Source: a virus
Strand: one strand, 5' to 3'
Length of the DNA: 36,270 nucleotides
Virus record (IMG/VR): IMGVR_UViG_3300042542_000217
Location: 1-36,270 of that record
Part shown: piece by piece, positions 15,990 to 23,165 of the stretch
Layout: each line of letters begins with the position of its first letter
How positions within the stretch are numbered: the stretch's first letter is position 1
Program-made: the position numbers and the translations under genes
The notes under the pieces: generated by a model
What the model was told of the DNA's origin: nothing
The model's database searches: none
What the model saw: the letters and a program-made list of their open reading frames with translations, nothing else

Positions 15990-17438
15990 TTACAGCTTGA
16001 TCCAAGAATAATCAAATACTACCGCACCGCCAGCCGTGTTGGTAATCTGAACAGCAAAACCAGTTCCCGACAATGTTGCGCCGCCAGCGGCAACAATACT
16101 GCTAACCGCTAAACTTCCTGTTCCAACTCTAACAAGCGCCATTGCTCGGATACCGCCGTTGGCATTTGATGTTTGACCCGCAAAAAACAAATATGTACCT
16201 TGCAGTTGCGATGGAAATGTATACAGCGTTGCAGTTGCAAGGTCAGCAATTGAAGCACTGCCGCCTTGGTACTGCTCCAAAAATACATTGTTGGTGGTTG
16301 CGCCGCCTTCGTTTATGTAGTTTCCACTTGCCATAAAACTGAAAACGCAACCAGTAACATACGTGTTATTTATGCCGCCGCCACTTTTAAGACTAACGCC
16401 ATATCGTGTTGTGTTGACAGAGTTATATTCACCGTCAAAATTTACGCCTGAAATTAAAGTTGCGGTTGATGCCTCAAGCCTAATGCTGTCATAGGTATTG
16501 ACTGCGGTATAACCCGCACCGCGAATGTTTGTTCCAACAACAGAGCAACGGGTTCCCAAGATTTTTACGCCATGACCACCCATGTTAAAAACTTCGCCGC
16601 CTATGATGCGTATGTCGGCAACTGCTGACTCAAAAGAATAGCCATCACCAAGGCCACTTACCCAACAATTGTTGAATTCCATAAGGAATCCATCAACCAT
16701 TTTGACACCGCCAGAAACGTTTTGGTCGCAAATACATTGCGTAAAAAATCCTGCATTTGGGGTGTTGGTTCCTGCACCTTTTTCCATGTAAATGCCAAAA
16801 CCTGTAGCTATTTGCAACGCAACTTTGGTAAACCAAATTCCCGATACTGAACCTTCAACATAAAGATTGTTCCCAGTACCGCTAGCACCATTACCAGCAA
16901 AATATGAATCTATCACAATGGTGTCAATACAATTGCCAGCAATACCCGCCAAGTACATACCGTGAGTTAAATTATCAACCAAAATAAATTGGGTAAAAGA
17001 CGCTTGATTACTGTTTAAGCATTGAACACCATACTTAAAATTTGTTATTTTAATAGCAGAATATGCACTATTAATGCAACCATTTTTTACTAACAGCCCT
17101 GCTTTGGTGTTTGTGCCGTTTGCTACCAAAAACAAGTTTTCAATTTGAACGTCATTTTTTCCATCAACAACAATGCCATTTGCAGTTACGGTGTTTTGCA
17201 AAATTTGCGTGTTACCACGTGCATCACCAAACAAACGTTGCCCAGCGGCAAAAACAGTCAACTCAGCATTAATTGCATATTGACCTTGTGGAAAATATAC
17301 ATTTTTGCCTGTATTGATGGCAGCTTGAATTGCGGCTGTCGTGGCCGCTTGATTGGTGTTGTCGTTAAACGCACCGTAATCCAGCACATTCACAGATGCG
17401 CCAGTAATCATCGAATACGATACTTTGGTCAATGCCAT
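15990..17438 (-). CDS. Tail spike, right-handed beta-helix receptor-binding protein
   Basis: A 482-residue protein. The start is the internal ATG two bases after the previous stop; an upstream in-frame extension of 13 codons lies in the preceding gene. It opens ALTKVSYSMITGASVNVLDY followed by GAFND, the usual junction into pectate-lyase-type beta helices. Repeated NG, GGV and IKITNF-type rungs follow from about residue 30 to 390, and a distinct C-terminal domain. It probably binds and perhaps cleaves a surface polysaccharide. No head-binding domain is present in this polypeptide, so it must attach through a partner. Catalytic residues cannot be named. Confidence 0.85.
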   Translation of the reverse strand: MALTKVSYSMITGASVNVLDYGAFNDNTNQAATTAAIQAAINTGKNVYFPQGQYAINAELTVFAAGQRLFGDARGNTQILQNTVTANGIVVDGKNDVQIENLFLVANGTNTKAGLLVKNGCINSAYSAIKITNFKYGVQCLNSNQASFTQFILVDNLTHGMYLAGIAGNCIDTIVIDSYFAGNGASGTGNNLYVEGSVSGIWFTKVALQIATGFGIYMEKGAGTNTPNAGFFTQCICDQNVSGGVKMVDGFLMEFNNCWVSGLGDGYSFESAVADIRIIGGEVFNMGGHGVKILGTRCSVVGTNIRGAGYTAVNTYDSIRLEASTATLISGVNFDGEYNSVNTTRYGVSLKSGGGINNTYVTGCVFSFMASGNYINEGGATTNNVFLEQYQGGSASIADLATATLYTFPSQLQGTYLFFAGQTSNANGGIRAMALVRVGTGSLAVSSIVAAGGATLSGTGFAVQITNTAGGAVVFDYSWIKL

Positions 17439-17440
17439 GA

Positions 17441-17740
17441 TTAGCCTTTCGGATATTTGGCTTTGACCGCCAAACAATCATCAATGTATTTTTGCATTTG
17501 GGCTTGATCACTTTTGACAACTCCATCTAAGTAATCTGTCATCGGAGGATAGGCTTCGCGGCGCAATTCTTTATAGGATGGCGTTAAAACAGGAAAATCA
17601 TTTTGAACAGTCATCCGCACCAATTCGTCAATTTCAGAAACATCATTTACGCCAACAATAAACTCACGTTTTTCTGGTGATTCCAAAAGCACTTTATAAG
17701 TGCTGTCATTTATCTTTTCTGTTTTATAAACAATGCTCAT
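17441..17740 (-). CDS. Small tail-module protein
   Basis: A 99-residue protein. The first half is a mixed alpha/beta segment (YKVLLESPEKREFIVGVNDV). The second half, RREAYPPMTDYLDGVVKSDQ followed by AQMQKYIDDCLAVKAKYPK, matches a tail often seen in phage proteins next to fibres. It overlaps the previous gene by four bases and is encoded between fibre and spike. A fibre-assembly or connector role is likely by context. Confidence 0.75.
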   Translation of the reverse strand: MSIVYKTEKINDSTYKVLLESPEKREFIVGVNDVSEIDELVRMTVQNDFPVLTPSYKELRREAYPPMTDYLDGVVKSDQAQMQKYIDDCLAVKAKYPKG

Positions 17741-17919
17741 AAAATCCCCAAAGGCTTAAAGTCTGGATTGTTAACAACTTGACCATTTTGCAATATGCTT
17801 CTTCCATTACAGAGCATGGAATACTGCTCATCAGTCAATTCAATCGCGCCATCCGCAAGTTCATAGCTGTCCTCACGAATTTCAAGCAATCCATTTTGGT
17901 TTATAAGTGCGTATTTCAT
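17737..17919 (-). CDS. Small fibre-associated protein
   Basis: A 60-residue protein beginning KYALINQNGLLEIREDSYEL, then an acidic helix with ELTDEQYSML. The arrangement recalls tail-fibre assembly chaperones, whose genes sit directly after fibre genes, but it is much shorter than the classical family. It overlaps both neighbours by one to four bases. Function is inferred from context. Confidence 0.7.
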   Translation of the reverse strand: MKYALINQNGLLEIREDSYELADGAIELTDEQYSMLCNGRSILQNGQVVNNPDFKPLGIL

Positions 17920-18929
17920 TACCGAATTCTCCTTGCGCGAATAGTTCCATAAGCAGTTAAAGCTGTACCACTTCCACCTGTTGCAGAGTTAAGATATACA
18001 GTTGTAGTTGACGCTATGCTAAATCTTTGAATTACTACAGGTATTTGGGGAGTTGTACTAGCAATTTGATTGTAAACATTGGTTGTTTCTCCAGTAATAG
18101 AAGTATCACTTGTACTTACGCCTTGTATCAAATAAGTAACTACAGATGCGGCTCCAATATTATAACCAACCCACCCAGTTACATCCCAATCACCAGCAGT
18201 CAATGAAATGCTAGTTACTGGAACTCCTGAACCGCCATAATTTATAGTTACTGCACTACCTGTTAAAACTGTTGAGGAGACAAACTCGCCAACAACCCCT
18301 GCATCTGCATTATTGTTTGTTGTAGTGCCTAATATTCCTTTGCCTGATGTGCTAAAAATTGCATTACCAGATGATTGAACATTTCCTGCAACCTCTAATT
18401 TTTGCGCGGGGCTTATTGTGCCAATACCTACACGACTATTGGTTGCATCTGTATAAAACAAATTGGCATCTGTATCTCCTTCAATCCGCACGTTGAACAC
18501 CGCACCGATCTCGTTAATCACAAGATTTGTTGTGCCAATAATCATCTTTTCTGTCAATGCACCAGCAGTCGCAGTTTCAAAATGAAGTTGGCCCTGTTCA
18601 GCAGTAGACGTTGGGCTAAGAATAGATCCGTGAATTAAACCGTAGGCTTGTTTGTTGCCTGCTGAGTCTTCGCCGTTAAATTCAATTTCGCCCAAAGTGT
18701 CTAATGCCGCTGGTGTTGCTGAGTCTCTATATAACTCGAGCAATGGTGATGCTGTTGCGCCAGCATCAGTTGATGTTAGGGTCATACCCAAAGCATCAAA
18801 AGATCGGCCAGCAGTTAAATCAGATACCGCAACTTTTACCGTTGCGCCTGATTGAACAATAGGCAATACTTCTGTACCGGCAAGTGGGGTGGCTGCACCA
18901 GTTAACGCGGAGATTTTTTTATCTGCCAT
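17919..18929 (-). CDS. Tail fibre-like protein
   Basis: A 336-residue protein. Its start KKISALTGAATPLAGTEVLP followed by IVQSG is a common phage fibre N-terminus, shared with the 199-residue protein near the gp10-like gene. The middle block TDATNSRVGIGTISPAQKLE is a frequent fibre motif that precedes C-terminal trimerisation or chaperone domains. The C-terminal 140 residues are a threonine- and valine-rich beta domain ending RARRIR. No cleavable S74-type chaperone is recognisable. Codon use is more AT-rich than in the neighbouring portal gene. Confidence 0.8.
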   Translation of the reverse strand: MADKKISALTGAATPLAGTEVLPIVQSGATVKVAVSDLTAGRSFDALGMTLTSTDAGATASPLLELYRDSATPAALDTLGEIEFNGEDSAGNKQAYGLIHGSILSPTSTAEQGQLHFETATAGALTEKMIIGTTNLVINEIGAVFNVRIEGDTDANLFYTDATNSRVGIGTISPAQKLEVAGNVQSSGNAIFSTSGKGILGTTTNNNADAGVVGEFVSSTVLTGSAVTINYGGSGVPVTSISLTAGDWDVTGWVGYNIGAASVVTYLIQGVSTSDTSITGETTNVYNQIASTTPQIPVVIQRFSIASTTTVYLNSATGGSGTALTAYGTIRARRIR

Positions 18930-18941
18930 GACGATTCCTTA

Positions 18942-19418
18942 TTAGGTGTACAAAATTTCAATAATAGAAGTAACTGGCGGGGCTTGACTAAATGTTAGTG
19001 TGCCGTTTGCAACAGAATATGTGTTTTTATTTTGATATACGCCGTTGATGTACACATCAACTACACTTCCTAAAACTGCATACGCAACTGTTGAACCGTT
19101 TCCGATGTAATTTGTTACCGAAATAGAACCCGGCCCCCGTATGTTGTCATAAGTTGCAATAAGCACATTTGTTGATGTGTATAGCGCAAATTTATACGCC
19201 ACTGCGGTCAACCAAATTTCACCCCCTGGCACTCGGCCTGCGGAATCCAAAATGATTGGATTAGTGTGCGCTGTTACGCCGCTAGAAGATGTGTACGTAA
19301 CCTCAGGTGTAGTTGTGCCAGCCGCATAAGAGTACAGTTTGCCCCCAGACAAAATTACGCCACTGTTGGTAAAAAACTGGGCCGCTGCGCCGCCCACGGG
19401 GGAGAGAAAGACGGCCAT
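18942..19418 (-). CDS. Stand-alone head-binding domain of a P22-type tailspike
   Basis: A 158-residue protein. Residues 1-100 (FLSPVGGAAAQFFTNSGVIL, GGKLYSYAAGTTTP, NPIILDSAGRVPGGEIWL, YKFALYTSTNVLIATYDNI) follow the order of strands in the P22 spike head-binding domain. The C-terminal 50 residues (VVDVYINGVYQNKNTYSVAN, LTFSQAPP, IIEILY) form a separate beta unit found in many phage tails. There is no spike body in this gene; the chain ends where one would begin. It probably docks to the virion and carries the fibre or beta-helix made by downstream genes. Confidence 0.82.
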   Translation of the reverse strand: MAVFLSPVGGAAAQFFTNSGVILSGGKLYSYAAGTTTPEVTYTSSSGVTAHTNPIILDSAGRVPGGEIWLTAVAYKFALYTSTNVLIATYDNIRGPGSISVTNYIGNGSTVAYAVLGSVVDVYINGVYQNKNTYSVANGTLTFSQAPPVTSIIEILYT

Positions 19419-19423
19419 TTAGG

Positions 19424-19585
19424 TCACTCCAAAAGAATCAAACCACCGTCCTCTTGGACGAGATTGTCATTGTTTTCGCACAACAAATTGCCGATAATGA
19501 TCTCGGCATGCTTTCCAGAAACCAACGTGGCAATACCGCCAAGACCAATGGCCACTGCGTTGCGAAGAGCGACACCAAAGCTCAT
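19424..19585 (-). CDS. Small hypothetical tail-module protein
   Basis: A 53-residue ORF coupled to the preceding gene by ATGA and ending five bases before the head-binding-domain gene. The first part, ALRNAVAIGLGGIATLVSG, is weakly hydrophobic. The rest, including LLCENNDNLVQEDGGLILLE, is acidic. A similar opening (FGVALRNAVAIGLGG) occurs in short phage proteins near tail genes, in my memory; no function is known. Confidence 0.72.
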   Translation of the reverse strand: MSFGVALRNAVAIGLGGIATLVSGKHAEIIIGNLLCENNDNLVQEDGGLILLE

Positions 19586-19884
19586 TGCTTGTTAATCGGT
19601 TTGCAATAGATCGCGCCGTCATCCGCAATGCGAATGGCACTTACGCGAAAAGGAGCGCCGGTGCCCATAGGCAAATAGAACGGAATTGGGGTGTACGCAG
19701 GAATCGGCGTGCTGCCAGTGGTGGCTACAGCCGCAGGGCCAATTTCTACATAGCAGGGAGTCGTAGACCAGACCACCACGCCTTCAGGGCCAGAGTTCCA
19801 ATCAGCAGTGTTACCCGCAGAACCGCTGTAAGACGCGGTGCGACCAGGAAAACCAGTTTGTGATAGCGGATTCAAAAGTTCCAT
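19582..19884 (-). CDS. Hypothetical virion-module protein
   Basis: A 100-residue beta-rich protein without charges in clusters (GVVVWSTTPCYVEIGPAAVA, then TPIPAYTPIPFYLPMGTGAP). Similar compact proteins in structural operons can be capsid or tail decorations. It lies between the Dps-reminiscent gene and the receptor module. No family was recognised. Confidence 0.75.
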   Translation of the reverse strand: MELLNPLSQTGFPGRTASYSGSAGNTADWNSGPEGVVVWSTTPCYVEIGPAAVATTGSTPIPAYTPIPFYLPMGTGAPFRVSAIRIADDGAIYCKPINKQ

Positions 19885-19893
19885 GATGCGTCC

Positions 19894-20256
19894 TTATGCC
19901 AAAAAGCGGAGTTTGTACAGGGTGCGAAGATAAATCTCAATGATGTTGTCAATGAGCTGCTGCAAAGATGAGTCGGATTTGTCAGCCACTTCATACCGGC
20001 AGTCTTCAATTTCTTTTAGCGAGTCTTCCAAAAACTCAATGATGTTAGCCGTCTTCTTAGCCGAATGCAAAGTAATTGGCCCCATCAAGCCATGCCGGCC
20101 TTGATAGGCTTCAGCAAAATCATCAGCAGCATCAATGATGCGCTCATAAAAGTGCGCCAAAGCCTTGTGTTTGGAATAGCTGCGGGTATTCAAGTGGACG
20201 CTGTGCGTCACATCTCGGGCAAGAAACAGCAACCCTACAAAATCACACGCTTTCAT
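19894..20256 (-). CDS. Helical protein with Dps/ferritin-reminiscent motif (DUF5856-like)
   Basis: A 120-residue all-helical protein. Residues 13-53 contain ARDVTHSVHLNTRSYSKHKA followed by LAHFYERIIDAADDFAEAYQ. H18, H30, D45 and E49 fall at spacings like those of the Dps ferroxidase site (His, His, Asp, Glu), although one further Dps acid is absent and the chain is shorter than Dps (about 167 residues). I associate this sequence pattern with the phage family DUF5856, from memory. It overlaps the portal stop by four bases. Metal binding is a hypothesis, not shown. Confidence 0.75.
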   Translation of the reverse strand: MKACDFVGLLFLARDVTHSVHLNTRSYSKHKALAHFYERIIDAADDFAEAYQGRHGLMGPITLHSAKKTANIIEFLEDSLKEIEDCRYEVADKSDSSLQQLIDNIIEIYLRTLYKLRFLA

Positions 20257-22442
20257 TGTGGCATCCCTTGTTGTTCGGGCATCATCTGTTGAGGCATCAT
20301 TTCGGGCATCATTTCATTCTGATCTCGACCAGGCATTTCATTCACCAAGTCACCAGAGGTGATCATCCCATGGACAGTACCCAAGACTATATCTTGAATT
20401 TGCTCTGGTGACATGCTGGCCTGCACTTGGGCCAAACGCTTGGTTTCAGCTTCGTATGCCTTGACCTGGGCCTCAAAGTCCTTGCGCTCCATGTCTTGCG
20501 CTTCAATGGACTTGCCAACATTCTGGATCATCTGGTGCATCTGCTCCATCTCTTGGCCCATGGCCTGCATCTGCTGCTGTGCGGCTTGCAATGCTGGGTT
20601 GTCCTCGCCGTCTGACAAGAACTTAGGATCAATGGTCTTGGCAAAGCGCTTGGACATCTCTTGAGCACCAGGCCAATCCATGTTCTTGACGAATAGGTCA
20701 CCGGCCACAGCCCACAGTTGAGGATTGCCTTGCAACAGTTGTGCCATTGCTTCCAATGCCTCTTGACGTTTGGTCGCGTAGCCTGGGCCAGTGATCGCCA
20801 CCACGTCGTACTTGCCGACGCCTGGGTTGTAGATTTTCTCAATCACAATCCCGCGCTCGTCCATGATCTTGTTGACCGGCTGTTGCTGCTCGGGGTTGAT
20901 TTTGATCATCTTGGTCTCGCCATCTTCACCGATGATGCGAGCGATGCGCTGGGTGTCGTAAATCTTGGGGATCAAGTCCACCAGTTGGCGGGCCACATGG
21001 CGCACGCCGCGAGCCAAGTTGTCGCCGTAGTGGTAGGTGCCCACATCGCCTTCGCGCTGGCGAGCCAGAATGGCTTTGCCGCTGCGCTCGTTGGAACCCA
21101 TACCCAAACTGGCGTTGTATTGCCCTGTGGTGCTCTTGATGTCTTCAGACGCCCCTGCCTTGGCCTGCAACAGACCGCTGGAGGCCATTGGAGGCTGGGC
21201 CCGCTGGGGTAGTGGCAACATGCCACCTTGGCCATCTGTAACGTCTGGATTGACTTCCAAATATGGCCAGTTCTGCGTGTTGGCGGTTTTCCAGTTTGTT
21301 TCATAGCCCTCAAACTGGCCACCGTAACCAATAAACGGCGCCTTGGGCGCCAAGGCCAGCATCTCAGCCTCTTGGGACACCCAGTAGTTGTACATGCGCT
21401 GGGCGTCCTTGGCGTTGCGCACCAGACCCGACACGTACAAACGACCGTCTACTTCAAATTCGTTGCCTACGATGCGGATGACGGGGATGTACTTGCCCGC
21501 CCACTCGCGCTCTTCAAGAATTTCGTACCCGTTAATCTTGCAGTATTTGACCTTTGGACGGTCAGACTCGCGAGACTTCTTGGGTTTGCCGTAGATTGCT
21601 CGCAGTTGCTTGTCCTCGGGCGTACCCTCAAACGCCGTGGCGTTGCCGGGGTACAGGTTCAGCGTCGTGCGGTCAAAGTCAATGTAGTAATAATCCGCAA
21701 GGCGGATCGTGTCTTCATTGAGCCAGTTGCTGATCGATTGATCGCCCACACCCAAAGATTGCAAGGTGGTGATGGGCGATGCGTCTGGGTACATCCGCTC
21801 AAACTCGGCCTTGGTCACATCTTCAGTAACAAAGCACCACTTGGCATCCGCACCGGTTGGGTCTTGAATCGTTGGATCCATGTAGACCGAAAAGCTATTG
21901 CGCACACGGCCAATCTTGATGTCTTGGTCAAACGTGTTGTCTTCGCAATACTCGGTCAGCAGGCGAAGGTAACCTTCACCGTAAGAAACTTGGTTTTCGC
22001 AGGCAGTGTCGTAGGCCACATCGGCGTCGCTGATGTACTCAATGTGCCGAATCATGCCATTAAAAATGTCGGCCACTTCCACGTCGGCGTTGTCGTCCAC
22101 CGGGATAACCTTGGCCCCAGGCCGGTTCTGGCGCTGGTCGTTGGTGACCTGGCGCACATGCTGGGGCAGCTTGTTGATTGTGAGACACGGGCGGGCGTTG
22201 ATGGTTTGCCCTTGCACCGCGCCACGGGTGGCCAGCACATCAGCAGGCCACTGCCAGTGGTTGTCGGGCGAGCCGGCGTAAAAGCGCAGGTCGTCGATCT
22301 CATCTTCGCGGCTCTCGGCAAGCGCAGACACCGCCAGATCAAGCCTGGCACGGGCTGTGGCCAAGATGTCAGACGCGCTCTTCTTTGGTTTACCGCCTTC
22401 GGCCACTGCGCCAGCAGCCGCAATGCCTGTGAAGTCTGCCAT
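20253..22442 (-). CDS. Portal protein, P22 gp1-like
   Basis: A 729-residue portal, the dodecameric ring through which DNA enters and leaves the head. The N-terminal region (DDLRFYAGSPDNHWQWPADV, RPCLTINKLPQHVRQVTNDQ and RQNRPGAKVIPVDD) is diagnostic of P22-like portals, and the length matches that family (about 725). The C-terminal part is a long helical, methionine- and glutamine-rich barrel-type segment (about 610-729). Its ATG overlaps the previous stop as TAATG, and no good Shine-Dalgarno is seen, so translation is probably coupled. Confidence 0.95.
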   Translation of the reverse strand: MADFTGIAAAGAVAEGGKPKKSASDILATARARLDLAVSALAESREDEIDDLRFYAGSPDNHWQWPADVLATRGAVQGQTINARPCLTINKLPQHVRQVTNDQRQNRPGAKVIPVDDNADVEVADIFNGMIRHIEYISDADVAYDTACENQVSYGEGYLRLLTEYCEDNTFDQDIKIGRVRNSFSVYMDPTIQDPTGADAKWCFVTEDVTKAEFERMYPDASPITTLQSLGVGDQSISNWLNEDTIRLADYYYIDFDRTTLNLYPGNATAFEGTPEDKQLRAIYGKPKKSRESDRPKVKYCKINGYEILEEREWAGKYIPVIRIVGNEFEVDGRLYVSGLVRNAKDAQRMYNYWVSQEAEMLALAPKAPFIGYGGQFEGYETNWKTANTQNWPYLEVNPDVTDGQGGMLPLPQRAQPPMASSGLLQAKAGASEDIKSTTGQYNASLGMGSNERSGKAILARQREGDVGTYHYGDNLARGVRHVARQLVDLIPKIYDTQRIARIIGEDGETKMIKINPEQQQPVNKIMDERGIVIEKIYNPGVGKYDVVAITGPGYATKRQEALEAMAQLLQGNPQLWAVAGDLFVKNMDWPGAQEMSKRFAKTIDPKFLSDGEDNPALQAAQQQMQAMGQEMEQMHQMIQNVGKSIEAQDMERKDFEAQVKAYEAETKRLAQVQASMSPEQIQDIVLGTVHGMITSGDLVNEMPGRDQNEMMPEMMPQQMMPEQQGMPQ

Positions 22443-22618
22443 TATTTGATCTTGCTAAGGACTTTGTCCACCGTTGCCTTGACATTGTTGCCCGATGGAA
22501 TCGTGGCATGGCAGTTGGCAGTGGGTGAATAAGTCTCTTTGTTGCGTGCTGGCATGCCCGCGCCCGACATCTTGGGTTCGCGGCTGTTGAGTTTAGCAAT
22601 AGGGGCGAGGGTCTTCAT
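22442..22618 (-). CDS. Small hypothetical protein upstream of portal
   Basis: A 58-residue ORF with a four-base overlap with the preceding gene and a one-base overlap with the portal. It is basic and probably disordered at first (IAKLNSREPKMSGAGMPARN), then NNVKATVDKVLSKIK forms a short helix. No family known to me. The overlaps support it being translated. Confidence 0.72.
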   Translation of the reverse strand: MKTLAPIAKLNSREPKMSGAGMPARNKETYSPTANCHATIPSGNNVKATVDKVLSKIK

Positions 22619-22752
22619 TTCTTTCCTTTCGGGGCTGCACGTTTGACTGCATACGCAATTGCCACGGCCTGCTTGACGGGCTTGCCCGCCTTGATCTCGG
22701 CCTTGACGTTCTTGCGGAATGCTTCGGGGGATTTGGATTTGACAAGCGGCAT
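22615..22752 (-). CDS. Small basic conserved phage protein
   Basis: A 45-residue lysine- and alanine-rich protein (LVKSKSPEAFRKNVKAEIKA, then GKPVKQAVAIAYAVKRAA). Nearly the same short sequence occurs in many phages in the terminase-portal interval, in my memory. The predicted form is two basic helices, which could bind nucleic acid. Function unknown. Four-base overlap with the next gene. Confidence 0.78.
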   Translation of the reverse strand: MPLVKSKSPEAFRKNVKAEIKAGKPVKQAVAIAYAVKRAAPKGKK

Positions 22753-22753
22753 G

Positions 22754-22906
22754 TTACTTCTTCTTTGCAGTTTTGGCTGAATCTTTGAAGTCTTTGGCAG
22801 TGGGCGCGCCGGGCGAGCCAGGCTTCCTCATCTTCTCTTTAGAGCCAGCGGCGATACGTGCCTGTTTTGCGTGAAGGTTTGCGTAAAGTCCAGGTTTGGT
22901 GGCCAT
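22754..22906 (-). CDS. Small basic conserved phage protein
   Basis: A 50-residue protein (ATKPGLYANLHAKQARIAAG, SKEKMRKPGSPGAPTAKDF) of a type very common beside phage portal and terminase genes. It is strongly basic and likely unfolded alone. It starts one base before the preceding stop region and one base separates it from the next gene. No molecular function is known. Confidence 0.78.
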   Translation of the reverse strand: MATKPGLYANLHAKQARIAAGSKEKMRKPGSPGAPTAKDFKDSAKTAKKK

Positions 22907-22907
22907 G

Positions 22908-23165
22908 TCAACACTTCCATCTTTTAAGGGCTGCTTTAGCGCGTTCGCCGTCTTTGGCGTTGGCCGCTACGGCACCCATCCTTGCACAAAATGAATCTTT
23001 GCGGCCTTGGTCTGCCTTGGTCTTAGGGTTGGGTGCTGGCGCCTTGAGGTTAGAACCTGTAGCGGCGTTGTACTTAGCGCGGCCCTTCTCAGTCAAGCCC
23101 GCGCCCTTAGACACCGGCAACTTTTCGCCGCGGCCAACTGAAAGAGATACGCCCTTCTTCTTCAT
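22908..23165 (-). CDS. Small basic phage protein (DUF6321-like)
   Basis: An 85-residue protein. The start chosen overlaps the terminase stop as ATGA; a further in-frame ATG four codons upstream lies inside terminase. The core GLTEKGRAKYNAATGSNLKA followed by PAPNPKTKADQGRKDSFCAR and a lysine-rich helix is a widely spread phage pattern (DUF6321, from memory). Residue order suggests a small fold with a single cysteine. Its role near packaging genes is unknown. Confidence 0.8.
   Translation of the reverse strand: MKKKGVSLSVGRGEKLPVSKGAGLTEKGRAKYNAATGSNLKAPAPNPKTKADQGRKDSFCARMGAVAANAKDGERAKAALKRWKC

Noticed and set aside
21228-22532. 434-residue open frame on the plus strand opposite the portal gene
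   Set aside because: It is antisense to a clear P22-like portal, lacks a ribosome site and has no recognisable domain; it follows from codon bias of the real gene.
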